Shown: positions 32,500 to 41,257 of the stretch, piece by piece
Numbering within the stretch: position 1 is the first letter of the stretch
Layout of the letters: the number at the start of each line of letters is the position of its first letter
Source of the DNA: Chloroflexus islandicus
GTDB lineage: Bacteria > Chloroflexota > Chloroflexia > Chloroflexales > Chloroflexaceae
DNA length: 64,000 nucleotides
Direction: 5' to 3'
Assembly: GCF_001650695.1 (NCBI RefSeq)
Contig: NZ_LWQS01000049.1
Span: 67,777 to 131,776, forward strand
Made by a program: the position numbers and the translations under genes
Notes under the pieces: generated by a model
What the model was told of the DNA's origin: nothing
The model's database searches: none
What the model saw: only the letters and a program-made list of their open reading frames with translations

Positions 32500-32561
32500 G
32501 GCATAAACACTCCCCAGCCGGCTGAGGGGTGTGGTGCAACGTAGTGGCGTGATAGGTCTTA

Positions 32562-32590
32562 TTGACAAACAAATGTTCTGCATATATGAT
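32562..32590 (+). promoter_or_regulatory. Strong promoter of the R-M methyltransferase
   Basis: TTGACA (32562-32567), 17-base spacer, TATGAT (32585-32590), ending 30 bases before ATG 32621. This near-consensus promoter in front of the methylase but not of the nuclease fits the need for methylation before cutting. Between the VanW stop and here an imperfect hairpin (ACTCCCCAGCCGGCTGAGGG, from ~32509) may end VanW transcription. Confidence 0.75.
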
Positions 32591-32620
32591 GATGGGAAAA
32601 GTGCTCTGACGAGGCCGTCG

Positions 32621-33559
32621 ATGATCGATCCGCACGCATACGCACCCGTTCAAGACAGTAAGCATGTTCGCATTGGCGACGCAGTTGTCTACCATGCCGA
32701 TTGCTTCACGTGGATGCGCGCCGCACCTGCCGAAAGCATCCATGCGATTGTGACCGATCCACCTTATGGATTACGCGAATTTGAGCCAGATCAATTGGCT
32801 AAACGGGAACGCGGTCAAGGAGGGGTTTGGCGCATCCCGCCATCGTTTGACGGCCATACCCGCGCACCGTTGCCGCGGTTTACTGCACTGACCGAGGATG
32901 ATCGCCGGCGATTGGCTGTTTATTTTACTGAGTGGGGCCAACTTGCGCTCAGGCTTCTACGCCCCGGTGGACATCTCTTTATTGCCGCAAATGCGTTACT
33001 AGCGCAATTGGTCTTCACTGCCCTGAGCGATGCCGGATTTGAATTTCGCGGCCAGATAATCCGGCTAGTACGCACCTTGCGCGGCGGTGATCGGCCCAAG
33101 AATGCCGAAGCAGAGTTTGCTGATGTGTGCTCGTTACCTCGTGGGTGCTACGAACCGTGGGGTTTATTTCGCAAGCCGTTGCCTGCCGGCATGACGGTCA
33201 GCGAATGTCTTCGCACCTACCAGACCGGCGGCCTTCGCCGTAATCCCGATGGCACGCCATTCACTGATGTCATTGAGAGCGAGCGCACGCCGCAGCGTGA
33301 ACGAATGATTGCTAACCACCCTAGTTTGAAGCCGCAATCCTTTTTGCGCCAGATTGTGTATGCTGCTCTTCCCCTCGGTACGGGGGTGGTTCTCGACCCA
33401 TTTATGGGTTCTGGTTCCACGATCGCGGCTGCATTGGCGGTAGGTTATCCGGCGATTGGCATCGAGCGCAATGAGCAATACTATCAACTAAGCTTGCATG
33501 CCATTCCGGCGCTGGCAGATTTGTATCCTATGCAATCAACGCTATTGCTGCAACCGTGA
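32621..33559 (+). CDS. Type II R-M DNA methyltransferase (DPPY, beta-class order)
   Basis: 312 aa from ATG 32621 with GAGG six bases upstream; upstream in-frame starts overlap the promoter. The catalytic motif IV IVTDPPYGLREF (DPPY 46-49) comes first and the SAM motif DPFMGSGSTIAAALAVG (from D259) last, the beta-class order of N6-adenine or N4-cytosine methyltransferases. The middle third with LRGGDRPKNAEAEFADV and TYQTGGLRRNPDGTPFTD likely holds target recognition. It is convergent with a PD-(D/E)XK protein whose stop is 3 bp away, so the two form a type II restriction-modification pair. The target sequence cannot be predicted from here. Confidence 0.9.
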   Translation: MIDPHAYAPVQDSKHVRIGDAVVYHADCFTWMRAAPAESIHAIVTDPPYGLREFEPDQLAKRERGQGGVWRIPPSFDGHTRAPLPRFTALTEDDRRRLAVYFTEWGQLALRLLRPGGHLFIAANALLAQLVFTALSDAGFEFRGQIIRLVRTLRGGDRPKNAEAEFADVCSLPRGCYEPWGLFRKPLPAGMTVSECLRTYQTGGLRRNPDGTPFTDVIESERTPQRERMIANHPSLKPQSFLRQIVYAALPLGTGVVLDPFMGSGSTIAAALAVGYPAIGIERNEQYYQLSLHAIPALADLYPMQSTLLLQP

Positions 33560-33562
33560 TCG

Positions 33563-34303
33563 TTATTCTCTGTACACCCAATTCTCACGCAATTTTGCCA
33601 TACCTTGCCGGTTAATCGTGGCGGTGATCGTACGCCGGCTGGTGCTGCTTCGTCCTGAGAATGACCAATCACTTTGCTCAAGTAACGCTGCATAGACGGC
33701 TTTGAAGCGAAATGGCGTGTAGTGTATCGTGTGATCACGTTGAGAAGCCGTATGGGTGCTAATCTGAAACACCATCAGCCAGACCGCCTCTAGGTTATGA
33801 CCTTGCCAGCCTGAAGCATGGCGTGAGGCTTTGATTTCAATGCCTTCACGAGCGTACTGGATGGCATCTTCAGGAAACATACCCTTCGGTATCAAATCTG
33901 GATGGCCATTCGGGTAGCGATTTTTAACCAGTTGCGAGCAGTAAAGAGGTAGTCTTGTACTGATAAACTCTCCAACCATGCCACTGATTGTTGCCGGCAT
34001 CAGCCAGTGCTCCAGATAAGGCAAGGCATGATCCTGCAATTGCTGATTGATAAGCTGCCAAAATGTGAGCCAATCTTGCATTGCATGTCGCACATGGTCA
34101 GTAGTAAGTTGGTAGGGCAGGCGACAATGCATGTTGAAGCCAATAGGGTTGAGCGAATGTGCGAATATTGTCATTGCTGTCCTAATGAAGCTGGAGAGGA
34201 GGTTATCTATACTTGGTTGTGCGCTATCATCTTGGTAAAGATTTGGTTCAAATGTAGCAGAAAGCCAGCAACGATTGGTTAAGAGTGCTCCATCAAAAAT
34301 CAC
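33563..34303 (-). CDS. Type II restriction endonuclease (PD-(D/E)XK), partner of the methyltransferase
   Basis: 246 aa from GTG 34303; the ribosome site is poor, and the start is uncertain (an ATG at 34293 is out of frame). Residues GHPDLIP (P135, D136) and EGIEIKASRH (E156, K158) give the PD...ExK catalytic site, and GWQGHNLEAVWLMVFQI follows, a combination typical of restriction enzymes rather than repair nucleases. The convergent neighbour is a DNA methyltransferase. I cannot name the isoschizomer. The AT-rich composition differs from the GC-rich flanks, consistent with horizontal acquisition of the pair. Confidence 0.8.
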   Translation of the reverse strand: MIFDGALLTNRCWLSATFEPNLYQDDSAQPSIDNLLSSFIRTAMTIFAHSLNPIGFNMHCRLPYQLTTDHVRHAMQDWLTFWQLINQQLQDHALPYLEHWLMPATISGMVGEFISTRLPLYCSQLVKNRYPNGHPDLIPKGMFPEDAIQYAREGIEIKASRHASGWQGHNLEAVWLMVFQISTHTASQRDHTIHYTPFRFKAVYAALLEQSDWSFSGRSSTSRRTITATINRQGMAKLRENWVYRE

Positions 34304-34474
34304 TTCCCAATATCTGCATCCGGCTTTGCCTCACTCACTGCCAACGACCGTTCATTCGTTCATTGTGCCATCGCCCTATCTTCAAATTCCTCTCGCTGCC
34401 TCATCATTGTAGCGCGGATTGCGGAATACGTTTACTTGCAAGCATTATCGTGGTTGGTCGGACGCAATCGCCAC

Positions 34475-35100
34475 TTCCCCACTTGTCATTGCGAGCCGCC
34501 CGCTCGCCGCTTGTCATTGCGAGCCGCGTAGGGGCAATGCGCAGCATTGCCCAGCGCGGCGAAGCAATCCCCCACGCGCACGGGAGCGGACTCTTTCCGC
34601 CGCCGGGGGAGATTGCTGTGGGGGCTACGCCCCCTCGCAATGACAATGGTTCCCCCCGCCAGCACGGGAGCGGCCCGCTCAGGCATCCTTCCCGGCGACT
34701 CCCTCCCCCAGCGGGGGAGGGCTGGGGTGGGGGCCACGTCTCCCGCTTGCCGGTTGTCATTGCGAGCGAAGCGCAGCGGAGCGAAGCAATCCCCCGCGCG
34801 TGCGAGAGCGGGCTCCTTTCCGCCGAAGGGGGAGATTGCGTCGGGGGCTGCGCCCCCTCGCAATGACAATGGTTCCTCCCACGCGCACGGGAGCGGCCCG
34901 CTCAGGCATCCTTCCCGGCGACTCCCTCCCCCAGCGGGGGAGGGCTGGGGTGGGGGCATCAGCCCGCGCAGCGGGCTTCGTAACCATAGCCCGGCCCTTT
35001 AGGGCCGGGTACCGGACTCTTGCCGCCGCCGGGGGAGATTGCTTCGGTCGGGCGGCACCCAGCAACGCGGGGTGCCGCCACTCCCTCGCAATGACAATCG
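34475..35100. repeat. Cluster of dispersed repeats between the R-M pair and arsS
   Basis: Two units with terminal inverted ends GTCATTGCGAG...CTCGCAATGAC (about 34515-34642 and 34756-34868) contain GAAGCAATCCCCC and GGGGGAGATTGC in opposite orientation. A third half unit ends at 35099. Between them a 68-bp block from CGGGAGCGGCCCGCTCAGGC is repeated (about 34664-34731 and 34889-34956). A composite AGCCCGCGCAGCGGGCTTCG repeat lies at ~34961-35010. Open frames across 34304-35190 are repeat-derived. Similar GTCATTGCGAG units lie at 40762-40883 and 43963-44088. Confidence 0.8.
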
Positions 35101-35190
35101 TTCACCCCTCTTGTCACGGTGGCAATTCCATGCCAATTCGTGGCCAAACTCATTATCTGCTATACTACCAATATTCAAAGGAAAACGAGC

Positions 35191-36213
35191 ATGGCAGCCA
35201 TCCGCCTGATCCCAACCTTACGCCGGCAAGGCCACCCGCTGGCCGATCCGCTGGCCCAGCAGCAGATACTGGCCAACGTGCCGGCGCCGCCGTTCGCGGA
35301 CACGTTGGCCGCGTATGGGCTAGGGCCGTTGCGCGCCGGGTCGCGCATTGAGGTGTTGCAGATCAATGTCGGGCGGCGCTGTAACCAAACCTGCCGCCAT
35401 TGCCACGTCGATGCCGGCCCCGATCGCACCGAGGTCATGCCGCCAGAGATTGTCGCTGCTTGTCTTGATCTGCTCGCCCGCTGGCAGATCCCCGTGCTCG
35501 ATATTACCGGCGGCGCGCCAGAGATGCATCCTGCCTTCGCCGAGATGGTGCGGCGGGCGCGCGCGTTAGGCTGCCACGTGATCGATCGCTGTAACCTGAC
35601 GATTGCCCAATTGCCCAATTATCGCTACTTGCCCCGCTTTTTCGCCGAACAACAGGTTGAGATCATCGCCTCGTTGCCCGCTCCCGATCCCGCCGGCACC
35701 GATGGCCAACGCGGCGCTGGCGTCTTTGACCAGTCGCTCGCCACCCTGCGCGAATTGAATGCGTTGGGCTATGGCCATCCCGGCAGTGGCTTGCTGCTCA
35801 ATTTAATCGCTAACCCGACCGGGCCGCATCTGCCTGAACCGCAGGCGACCCTTGAAGCGCGCTGGCGTACCGTGCTGGCCGAGCAGTATGGAATTGTCTT
35901 CAACCAGCTCTATACCTTGACCAATATGCCGATCAGCCGCTATCTGGCCTATCTGCACGAGAGCGGCCAACTCGACGACTATATCCAGTTGCTGGTGCAG
36001 TCGTTCAATCCGGCGACGGTGGCTGGCTTGATGTGCCGTACGACGCTCTCGGTCGGGTGGGATGGCCGGCTTTACGATTGCGATTTCAACCAGATGCTCG
36101 ATCTGGCGCTGCCGCAAACAATTGTAGATGTGACGCTGAACGATCTGATCGATCGCGATATTCGCACTGCTGCCCATTGCTACGCATGCACCGCCGCCGC
36201 CGGTTCCACCTGA
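35191..36213 (+). CDS. arsS: Arsenosugar biosynthesis radical SAM protein ArsS-like
   Basis: 340 aa from ATG 35191 with AAAGGA upstream. The radical SAM motif is CNQTCRHC (C64, C68, C71) followed by HVDAGPDRTE, and the C-terminal DUF3641-type region has MCRTTLSVGWDGRLYDCDFN and HCYACTAAAGS. In the ArsS family the extra cysteines at the C-terminus belong to a second cluster; here the protein ends right after AAGST, slightly shorter than usual. ArsS joins the 5'-deoxyadenosyl group to dimethylarsenite in arsenosugar formation. The next gene is the TIGR04282-type glycosyltransferase that commonly accompanies it. An arsM gene is not in the window. The ArsS name is a family assignment. Confidence 0.85.
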   Translation: MAAIRLIPTLRRQGHPLADPLAQQQILANVPAPPFADTLAAYGLGPLRAGSRIEVLQINVGRRCNQTCRHCHVDAGPDRTEVMPPEIVAACLDLLARWQIPVLDITGGAPEMHPAFAEMVRRARALGCHVIDRCNLTIAQLPNYRYLPRFFAEQQVEIIASLPAPDPAGTDGQRGAGVFDQSLATLRELNALGYGHPGSGLLLNLIANPTGPHLPEPQATLEARWRTVLAEQYGIVFNQLYTLTNMPISRYLAYLHESGQLDDYIQLLVQSFNPATVAGLMCRTTLSVGWDGRLYDCDFNQMLDLALPQTIVDVTLNDLIDRDIRTAAHCYACTAAAGST

Positions 36214-36233
36214 ACAGGGGCGATCGGCGCGCC

Positions 36234-36905
36234 GTGAGCGCGCTGCCCGTCCTCGTGATGATGGCCCGCCGTCCCGAAGCGGGCCGGGTCAAGACGCGCC
36301 TGTGCCCGCCGTTAACTCCGGCGCAGGCCGCGACGCTCTATGCCGCGTTTCTGCGTGATCTAGTCGATCTGGTGCGCGTAGTGCCCGGTGTGCAACCGCT
36401 GATCGCCTATGCACCGGCTGAGGCGGGTGATTATTTCGCGGCGCTGGCCCCTGCTATCGCCCGCCGTCCGCAAACCGGCGCCGATCTCGGCGAGCGACTG
36501 GCTGCGGTGACCGATGCGGTGTTGGGTGAAGGCGCGCCGGCAGTGCTGGTGATCGGCAGCGACAGCCCTAGCTTGCCGCCGGCCCAGATCACCCAAGCCG
36601 TTGCTGCGCTGGCTGGCGGCGCTGATCTCGTGCTGGGGCCGGCGGAAGATGGCGGCTACTATTTGGTTGGGTTGCGCCGGCCCGCCCCAGCCTTGTTCAC
36701 CGAAGTACCCATGAGCACCCCCACCGTACTGCGCGATACCCTCGCCGTCGCCGAGCGATTGGGCCTGCGCACGGCCCTCATCGATCCGTGGTACGACATT
36801 GACACCATCGCCGATCTGCACCGGTTGCGCGCCGATCCGGCCCCGCTGCGCCATACCCGGCCCGTGTTGGCAGCGGTGCTGGCCAGCTTGGCAGAGGAAC
36901 GCTAG
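36234..36905 (+). CDS. TIGR04282/DUF2064 arsenosugar-type glycosyltransferase
   Basis: About 223 aa from GTG 36234, 20 bases after the arsS stop; an ATG at 36186 would overlap arsS and adds a basic tail with no family match. The N-terminus VLVMMARRPEAGRVKTRLCPPL is the nucleotide-sugar-binding signature of this GT-A family; SDSPSLPPAQI and LGPAEDGGYYLVGLRRP (the DxD-equivalent and donor-binding segment) and PWYDIDTIADL follow. The family is co-encoded with ArsS and is proposed to add a sugar in arsenosugar formation. Start choice is moderately uncertain. It converges on a GNAT gene, with two bases between stops. Confidence 0.85.
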   Translation: MSALPVLVMMARRPEAGRVKTRLCPPLTPAQAATLYAAFLRDLVDLVRVVPGVQPLIAYAPAEAGDYFAALAPAIARRPQTGADLGERLAAVTDAVLGEGAPAVLVIGSDSPSLPPAQITQAVAALAGGADLVLGPAEDGGYYLVGLRRPAPALFTEVPMSTPTVLRDTLAVAERLGLRTALIDPWYDIDTIADLHRLRADPAPLRHTRPVLAAVLASLAEER

Positions 36906-36907
36906 CC

Positions 36908-37363
36908 TCACCCCACCGCTATCCGCACCCGCGGTACGGGCCGGTTCCACTCCGAGATGCGCTCGCCAATCACCACGCCACCCATACGGAGGTAGAAACC
37001 GAGCGCATTGGGATCAGCGTCCAGCTCGATCTGCGCGCTGCCACGCTCGCGGCATACAGCGATGGCGTAGCGCAAGAGCAGCTTACCAACGCCGCAACCA
37101 ATCCATGCCGGCGTCACCCATAGGTCTTCAAGGATGGCTGGGGTCTGTTCGATCAGTAGCCGGCCCCAGCCGATCGGGATTGTTTCAGAGCGGGCCACAA
37201 ACACCACATCACGCTCGATCGCCGTTGGGGTGATGATCGGCGTCGCCGCCCACGCCTCGATCAGGTGGCTGGGATAGCCCCAATGGCTCTTGGCTGCAAT
37301 CGCGATCTGTTGCAGGGCAGCGGCTTCGGCGGGTTGGGCGCGGGTGATGATGATTGATGGCAT
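36908..37363 (-). CDS. GNAT-family N-acetyltransferase
   Basis: 151 aa from ATG 37363 with AAAGGATC upstream. It has the GNAT fold order: an N-terminal strand-helix (RAQPAEAAALQQIAIAAKSHWGY), the central strands ILEDLWVTPAWIG, the pyrophosphate-binding loop CGVGKLLLRYAIAVC (Q/RxxGxG/A equivalent) and the C-terminal AQIELDADPNALGFYLRMG. The acceptor substrate is not predictable. It is convergent with the arsenosugar-type glycosyltransferase but the overlap is only positional. Confidence 0.88.
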   Translation of the reverse strand: MPSIIITRAQPAEAAALQQIAIAAKSHWGYPSHLIEAWAATPIITPTAIERDVVFVARSETIPIGWGRLLIEQTPAILEDLWVTPAWIGCGVGKLLLRYAIAVCRERGSAQIELDADPNALGFYLRMGGVVIGERISEWNRPVPRVRIAVG

Positions 37364-37499
37364 AACGATCCTTTTGCAGTGATGATTGACTTGTCAAAAA
37401 TCTTGAAAACGGCGATAATGAGGCGGCGAAACCGGTGTGCCGGCGGTAGGACACCTGCCGCACACCATGACGACAAGACATTGTACTGCACAGGTGTCT

Positions 37500-38738
37500 A
37501 TGCCAACCGAATCCAGCCAACCCGGCCCGCGCATGGGCGAATTTGTGGCCATGATGGCGCTGATGACCTCACTGGTGGCGCTGTCGATCGATGTGATGCT
37601 GCCGGCGCTGGCCCAGATCGGCGCCGATCTCGGCGTCCAGCACGAGAATGCCAACCAGTTGGTGGTGACGATGGTCTTTTTGGGGTTGGCGATCGGCCAA
37701 CTGCTCTATGGGCCGCTTTCGGATAGCATCGGGCGCAAGCCGGCCATCTACCTCGGCTTTGCCCTCTTTTTTGCCGGATCGCTGCTCGCGATCGCGGCTG
37801 TCAACTTTCCGATGATGCTGGCCGGACGGTTGCTGCAAGGGTTGGGGGTGGCCGGGCCGCGCGGCGTGTCGATGGCGTTGATCCGCGATCGGTTTGCCGG
37901 GAGGGCAATGGCGCGGGTGATGTCGTTTATCATGGCCGTGTTCATTATTGTGCCGATCGTTGCGCCGGCGCTAGGGCAGGCGATCTTGCTCGTGGCGGCG
38001 TGGCGAGCGATCTTTGTTGTCCTGTTGCTGTTAGGGATGGTGGCGCTGATCTGGTTCGGGTCACGCCAACCCGAAACCCTGCCCGCCGGACGGCGCGCGC
38101 CGTTGTCAGTGACGCGCATTGGGCTTGCCTTCCGCGAAGTGCTCAGCCACCGGATTGCCCTCGGCTACACGCTCATGGCCGGCGTGGTAGCCGCCGTCTT
38201 GCAGAGCTATCTCAGCTCGGCGCAACAGATCTTTCAGCTTCAGTATGGGCTTGGCCCGCTCTTCCCGTTGTTTTTCGCGATCAATGCGCTCGCCATCGGG
38301 TTCGCTTCATTCACCAATGGCCGGCTGGTCATGCGTTACGGTATGCGACCGTTGTTGCATGTTGCCCTGTTGGTTCTCGTCGGTGTTACAGTCGTCTTTG
38401 TGGGGGTGGCGCTGGCAACCGGCGGCCAGCCGCCGTTGTGGCTCTTGATGGCCTACCTCGTCCCATGCTTCTTCTGCCTTGGCATCCTCTTTGGCAATAT
38501 GAACGCGATGGCGATGGAGCCGCTCGGCCACATTGCCGGCATTGGTTCGGCGGTGGTTGGCTCGCTCTCAACCTTTGTCGCCATTCCGCTCGGCGCGATC
38601 ATCGGGCAGGCCTACAACGGCACCGTGACGCCGCTGGCCATCGGCTTTGCCGCGCTGGCGCTCGGCGCGTTGGGGTTGATGCGCTGGGCCGAGCGCGGGC
38701 AGATGGCGGCTGCGCCTGACACTGAACCGGTGGTGTGA
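37500..38738 (+). CDS. MFS drug exporter (Bcr/CflA type, 12 TM)
   Basis: About 412 aa from ATG 37500; the frame starts further upstream at 37437 but that tail is not hydrophobic. Twelve membrane segments are visible. MLPALAQIGADLG, QLLYGPLSDSIGRKPAIYLG (MFS motif A, GxxxDxxGRK) and RLLQGLGVAGPRGVSMALIRDRF (the proton-site region of the Bcr/CflA family) identify the group. These proteins export chloramphenicol, sulfonamide or bicyclomycin-like drugs or dipeptides in exchange for protons. The substrate is unknown. An imperfect inverted repeat lies at 37434-37465 just upstream (GGTGTGCCGGC...GCCGCACACC) and may be regulatory. Confidence 0.9.
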   Translation: MPTESSQPGPRMGEFVAMMALMTSLVALSIDVMLPALAQIGADLGVQHENANQLVVTMVFLGLAIGQLLYGPLSDSIGRKPAIYLGFALFFAGSLLAIAAVNFPMMLAGRLLQGLGVAGPRGVSMALIRDRFAGRAMARVMSFIMAVFIIVPIVAPALGQAILLVAAWRAIFVVLLLLGMVALIWFGSRQPETLPAGRRAPLSVTRIGLAFREVLSHRIALGYTLMAGVVAAVLQSYLSSAQQIFQLQYGLGPLFPLFFAINALAIGFASFTNGRLVMRYGMRPLLHVALLVLVGVTVVFVGVALATGGQPPLWLLMAYLVPCFFCLGILFGNMNAMAMEPLGHIAGIGSAVVGSLSTFVAIPLGAIIGQAYNGTVTPLAIGFAALALGALGLMRWAERGQMAAAPDTEPVV

Positions 38739-38860
38739 GCAGCAGAGTTCCGCTGCGCGTGCTGGCAGAGGGCGATGCCCCGCGTTACTTGTGCCAATCA
38801 ATTCCGCTGTTTTATGGAGCACATACACAAGCAGGGGTCAAACACTCTGGCACTGGCCAG

Positions 38861-38895
38861 ATGAGAGTGCGGCAGGTTGACTGCCGCACTCCATC
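38861..38895. repeat. Palindromic element of the CGGCAG/CTGCCG family
   Basis: GAGAGTGCGGCAG...CTGCCGCACTCC sits between the MFS stop and the alcohol dehydrogenase stop, directly after the latter. Unlike at kynU, crp and CPBP, no duplicated gene end accompanies it. 38739-38860 has no further feature. Confidence 0.75.
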
Positions 38896-38900
38896 GTTGT

Positions 38901-40055
38901 TCACCAGACTTCTTCCAGCATCGCCAACAGCTCTGCTGGCGTCGCCGGACGCGGGTTGTTGAAGATCGCCGGCTCGACGGCAGCCAGCTCGGCCAATTCG
39001 GGCAACGCCTCGCGCGGCACGCCAACATCGCGCAGCCGGGTGGGCAAGCCGCAGTCGGCGGTCAGGGTATGCACGGCGGCAATGCCATCGGCGATCACCT
39101 CGGCATTACTGCGTCCGCCGACGTTGACCCCCATCGCGCGCGCAATCCGCACATAGCGTTCAGGCGCGACTTCGCTGTTGAAGCGCATCGCCGGCGGCAA
39201 AAAGATCGCGTTGGCGGTGCCGTGATGCACCGGGAACTTGCCCCCCACCGCATGCGAGAGGGCATGGACAACGCCAAACAAGCTGTTGCCGCAGGCGATG
39301 CCGGCCATGGCTGCGGCCATCAGCAATTGGCTGCGCGCTTCGATGTTCTCGCCGTCATGCACCGCGTCGCGCAAGTGAGTGGCGATCATATCGATCGCCG
39401 CCAGCGCCAGACTATCGCTGAAGGGGTTGTTTTCGGTCGAGACGTAGGTCTCAATCGCGTGCGAAAGCGCATCCATACCGGTAGCCGCAGTGAGGCGCGG
39501 CGGCAGGGTACGGGTCATCATTGGGTCGAGAATGGCCAGATCAGGGGTGACATAACGACTGACGATACTGATCTTGCGGTGCTCCGCTTCATCGAGAATC
39601 ACCGCGATCGGGGTCACTTCGCTGCCGGTGCCGGCGGTGGTGGGGATGGCGACCAGCGGTGTCAGCGGTGTCTCGATCACGTTGTAGCCTTCGTAATCCG
39701 GGATCGATCCTCCCAGTGTGAGCACGATGCGAACACCTTTCGCGGTATCGATCGGGCTGCCGCCGCCAACGGCAATCAGCAGGTCGGCGCCGGCGGCGCG
39801 GGCCTGCTCGGCGGCTTCCGCCACTTTCGCCACCGATGAATTGGCCGGCACATCGTCAAACACGCCAACAATCTCAACGGGGGCAATGCCGGCCTTGATC
39901 GGTTCGAGCAAACCGGCTTGCACCACCCCTTTGTCGGCCACAATGAACGCGCGGCGCTGCGGCAACGCATTGCTAATCACTTGCCCCAATTCGGCAGCCA
40001 GCCCAATCTGGTAGAGCACACGCGCGCCAAGGCTGAATTCAAAAAAGTCTTGCAT
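38901..40055 (-). CDS. Iron-containing (group III) alcohol dehydrogenase
   Basis: 384 aa from ATG 40055, AAAGGACGAGG upstream. Motifs of the Fe-ADH family are in order: NAD-binding GGGSPIDTAKG (~residue 100), PTTAGTGSEVTPIAV, TGMDALSHAIETYVS (iron-ligand His region) and HALSHAVGGKFPVHHGTANAIFLP (two further iron His). The family reduces aldehydes or oxidises alcohols with NAD(P); members include 1,3-propanediol dehydrogenase, butanol dehydrogenase and lactaldehyde reductase. The exact substrate cannot be told. It stands alone, with a repeat region upstream. Confidence 0.93.
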   Translation of the reverse strand: MQDFFEFSLGARVLYQIGLAAELGQVISNALPQRRAFIVADKGVVQAGLLEPIKAGIAPVEIVGVFDDVPANSSVAKVAEAAEQARAAGADLLIAVGGGSPIDTAKGVRIVLTLGGSIPDYEGYNVIETPLTPLVAIPTTAGTGSEVTPIAVILDEAEHRKISIVSRYVTPDLAILDPMMTRTLPPRLTAATGMDALSHAIETYVSTENNPFSDSLALAAIDMIATHLRDAVHDGENIEARSQLLMAAAMAGIACGNSLFGVVHALSHAVGGKFPVHHGTANAIFLPPAMRFNSEVAPERYVRIARAMGVNVGGRSNAEVIADGIAAVHTLTADCGLPTRLRDVGVPREALPELAELAAVEPAIFNNPRPATPAELLAMLEEVW

Positions 40056-40121
40056 CGCCTCGTCCTTTATCTGTCAAAAGAGCACTGCTACGCTCATTAT
40101 ACGACCGGAGGGAAGAGGGGG

Positions 40122-40901
40122 AACGCCAAGGCGCAAAGCGGGCAAAGGCGCAGAGATTGTTAACGCAAAGACGCGAAGAACGCAGAGGGCGCAGAGAGAT
40201 GTGGGATGGAGATCGTTCGCTGCGTCCTCTGCGCTCTCGGCGGTAAACACGATCTACCCCTCACCCCCAGCCCCTCTCCCGCTGTGCGGGAGAGGGGCGC
40301 TGCTTTCGCGTGCTCAAGCTGTGTCTTGCGCGGAGACAACGCGGCTCCCCCTCTCCCGCCGCAAGGTGGGAGAGGGGGTCGGGAGGCGAGGGCCAGCAGC
40401 CCGCGTAGCGGGCTTCGTAACCTTAGCCCGGCCCTTCAGGGCCGGGTACGAGCTGAGGCATCCGTCCCGCTCAAGCGGGAGATTGCTTCGGTCGGGCGCC
40501 ACCCTGCTGCGCGAGGCGCCGCCACTCCCTCGCAATGACATCTAGGACACGCCAGCGCAACACAAACCCCTCTCCCTACACGTGGGGAGCGGGGCGCTGC
40601 GTTATCTCGCTCGATCTCTAGCGCTGCCGAATACCACACTGCACTCCAATCATATCTTTTTTGTGTCTTTTGCGACTTTTTGCGGCTATTCCTCTCGCTC
40701 CCTCTCCCCCAGCGGGGGAGGGGCAAGGGGTGGGGCCGTGTGCGTCTCCCCTCCCCCCCATGTCATTGCGAGCCGAGCGAAGCGAGGCGAAGTAATCCCC
40801 CGCAAGCACGGGATTAATCCCCTCAGACATAGGTTCCGCCGAAGGGGGAGATTGCTTCGGGCGCTGCGCGCCCTCGCAATGACAGGTCGCGCACGGGAGC
40901 C
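40122..40901. repeat. Direct repeat block A, left of the ATPase/TOPRIM pair
   Basis: Contains 40122-40229 (matching 43162-43269 with two mismatches), 40381-40639 (259 bases that I read as identical to 43455-43713) and a GTCATTGCGAG unit at 40762-40883 nearly the same as 43963-44088. The blocks include CCCCTCTCCC hairpins and the composite repeat. 40056-41257 carries no supported gene apart from these. Confidence 0.88.
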
Positions 40902-41257
40902 AGCGCTTACTCCCTCCTCTGGCGGGTTGTGGGGCGGACAGAACGTATGAGCGTAATGTAGTTGATGGCGTTGCGATCGCTGGTTCGCCCTCACCCCCAA
41001 CCCCTCTCCCGCACGGCGGGAGAGGGGCGCTGCTTGCGTGCGCTCAAGCTGTGTCTTGCGCGGAGACGACGCGGCTCCCCCTCTCCCGCGCTAGTGGGAG
41101 CGGGGCCGGGGGGTGAGGGCCGACGGCCACACTGCGCTCCAATCATATCTATATTTGTGCCTTTTGCGTCTTTTTGCGGCTATTTCCCCTCGCACCCCCC
41201 TCCCTCAGCGGGGGAGGGGGCTAATACAGCTCATTACTCATTGCATAATCCCTCTTA

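Noticed and set aside
34285-35351. Several overlapping open frames in 34.3-35.3 kb
   Set aside because: They run through dispersed repeats in several frames and give low-complexity protein.
38877-39839. 320-codon open frame opposite the iron alcohol dehydrogenase
   Set aside because: The dehydrogenase on the other strand has all family motifs; the opposite frame is a shadow.
40201-40545. Open frames in the 40.2-41.3 kb and 43.2-44.2 kb repeats
   Set aside because: The same sequence is repeated at both places and translates to repeat-derived, frame-independent peptides.
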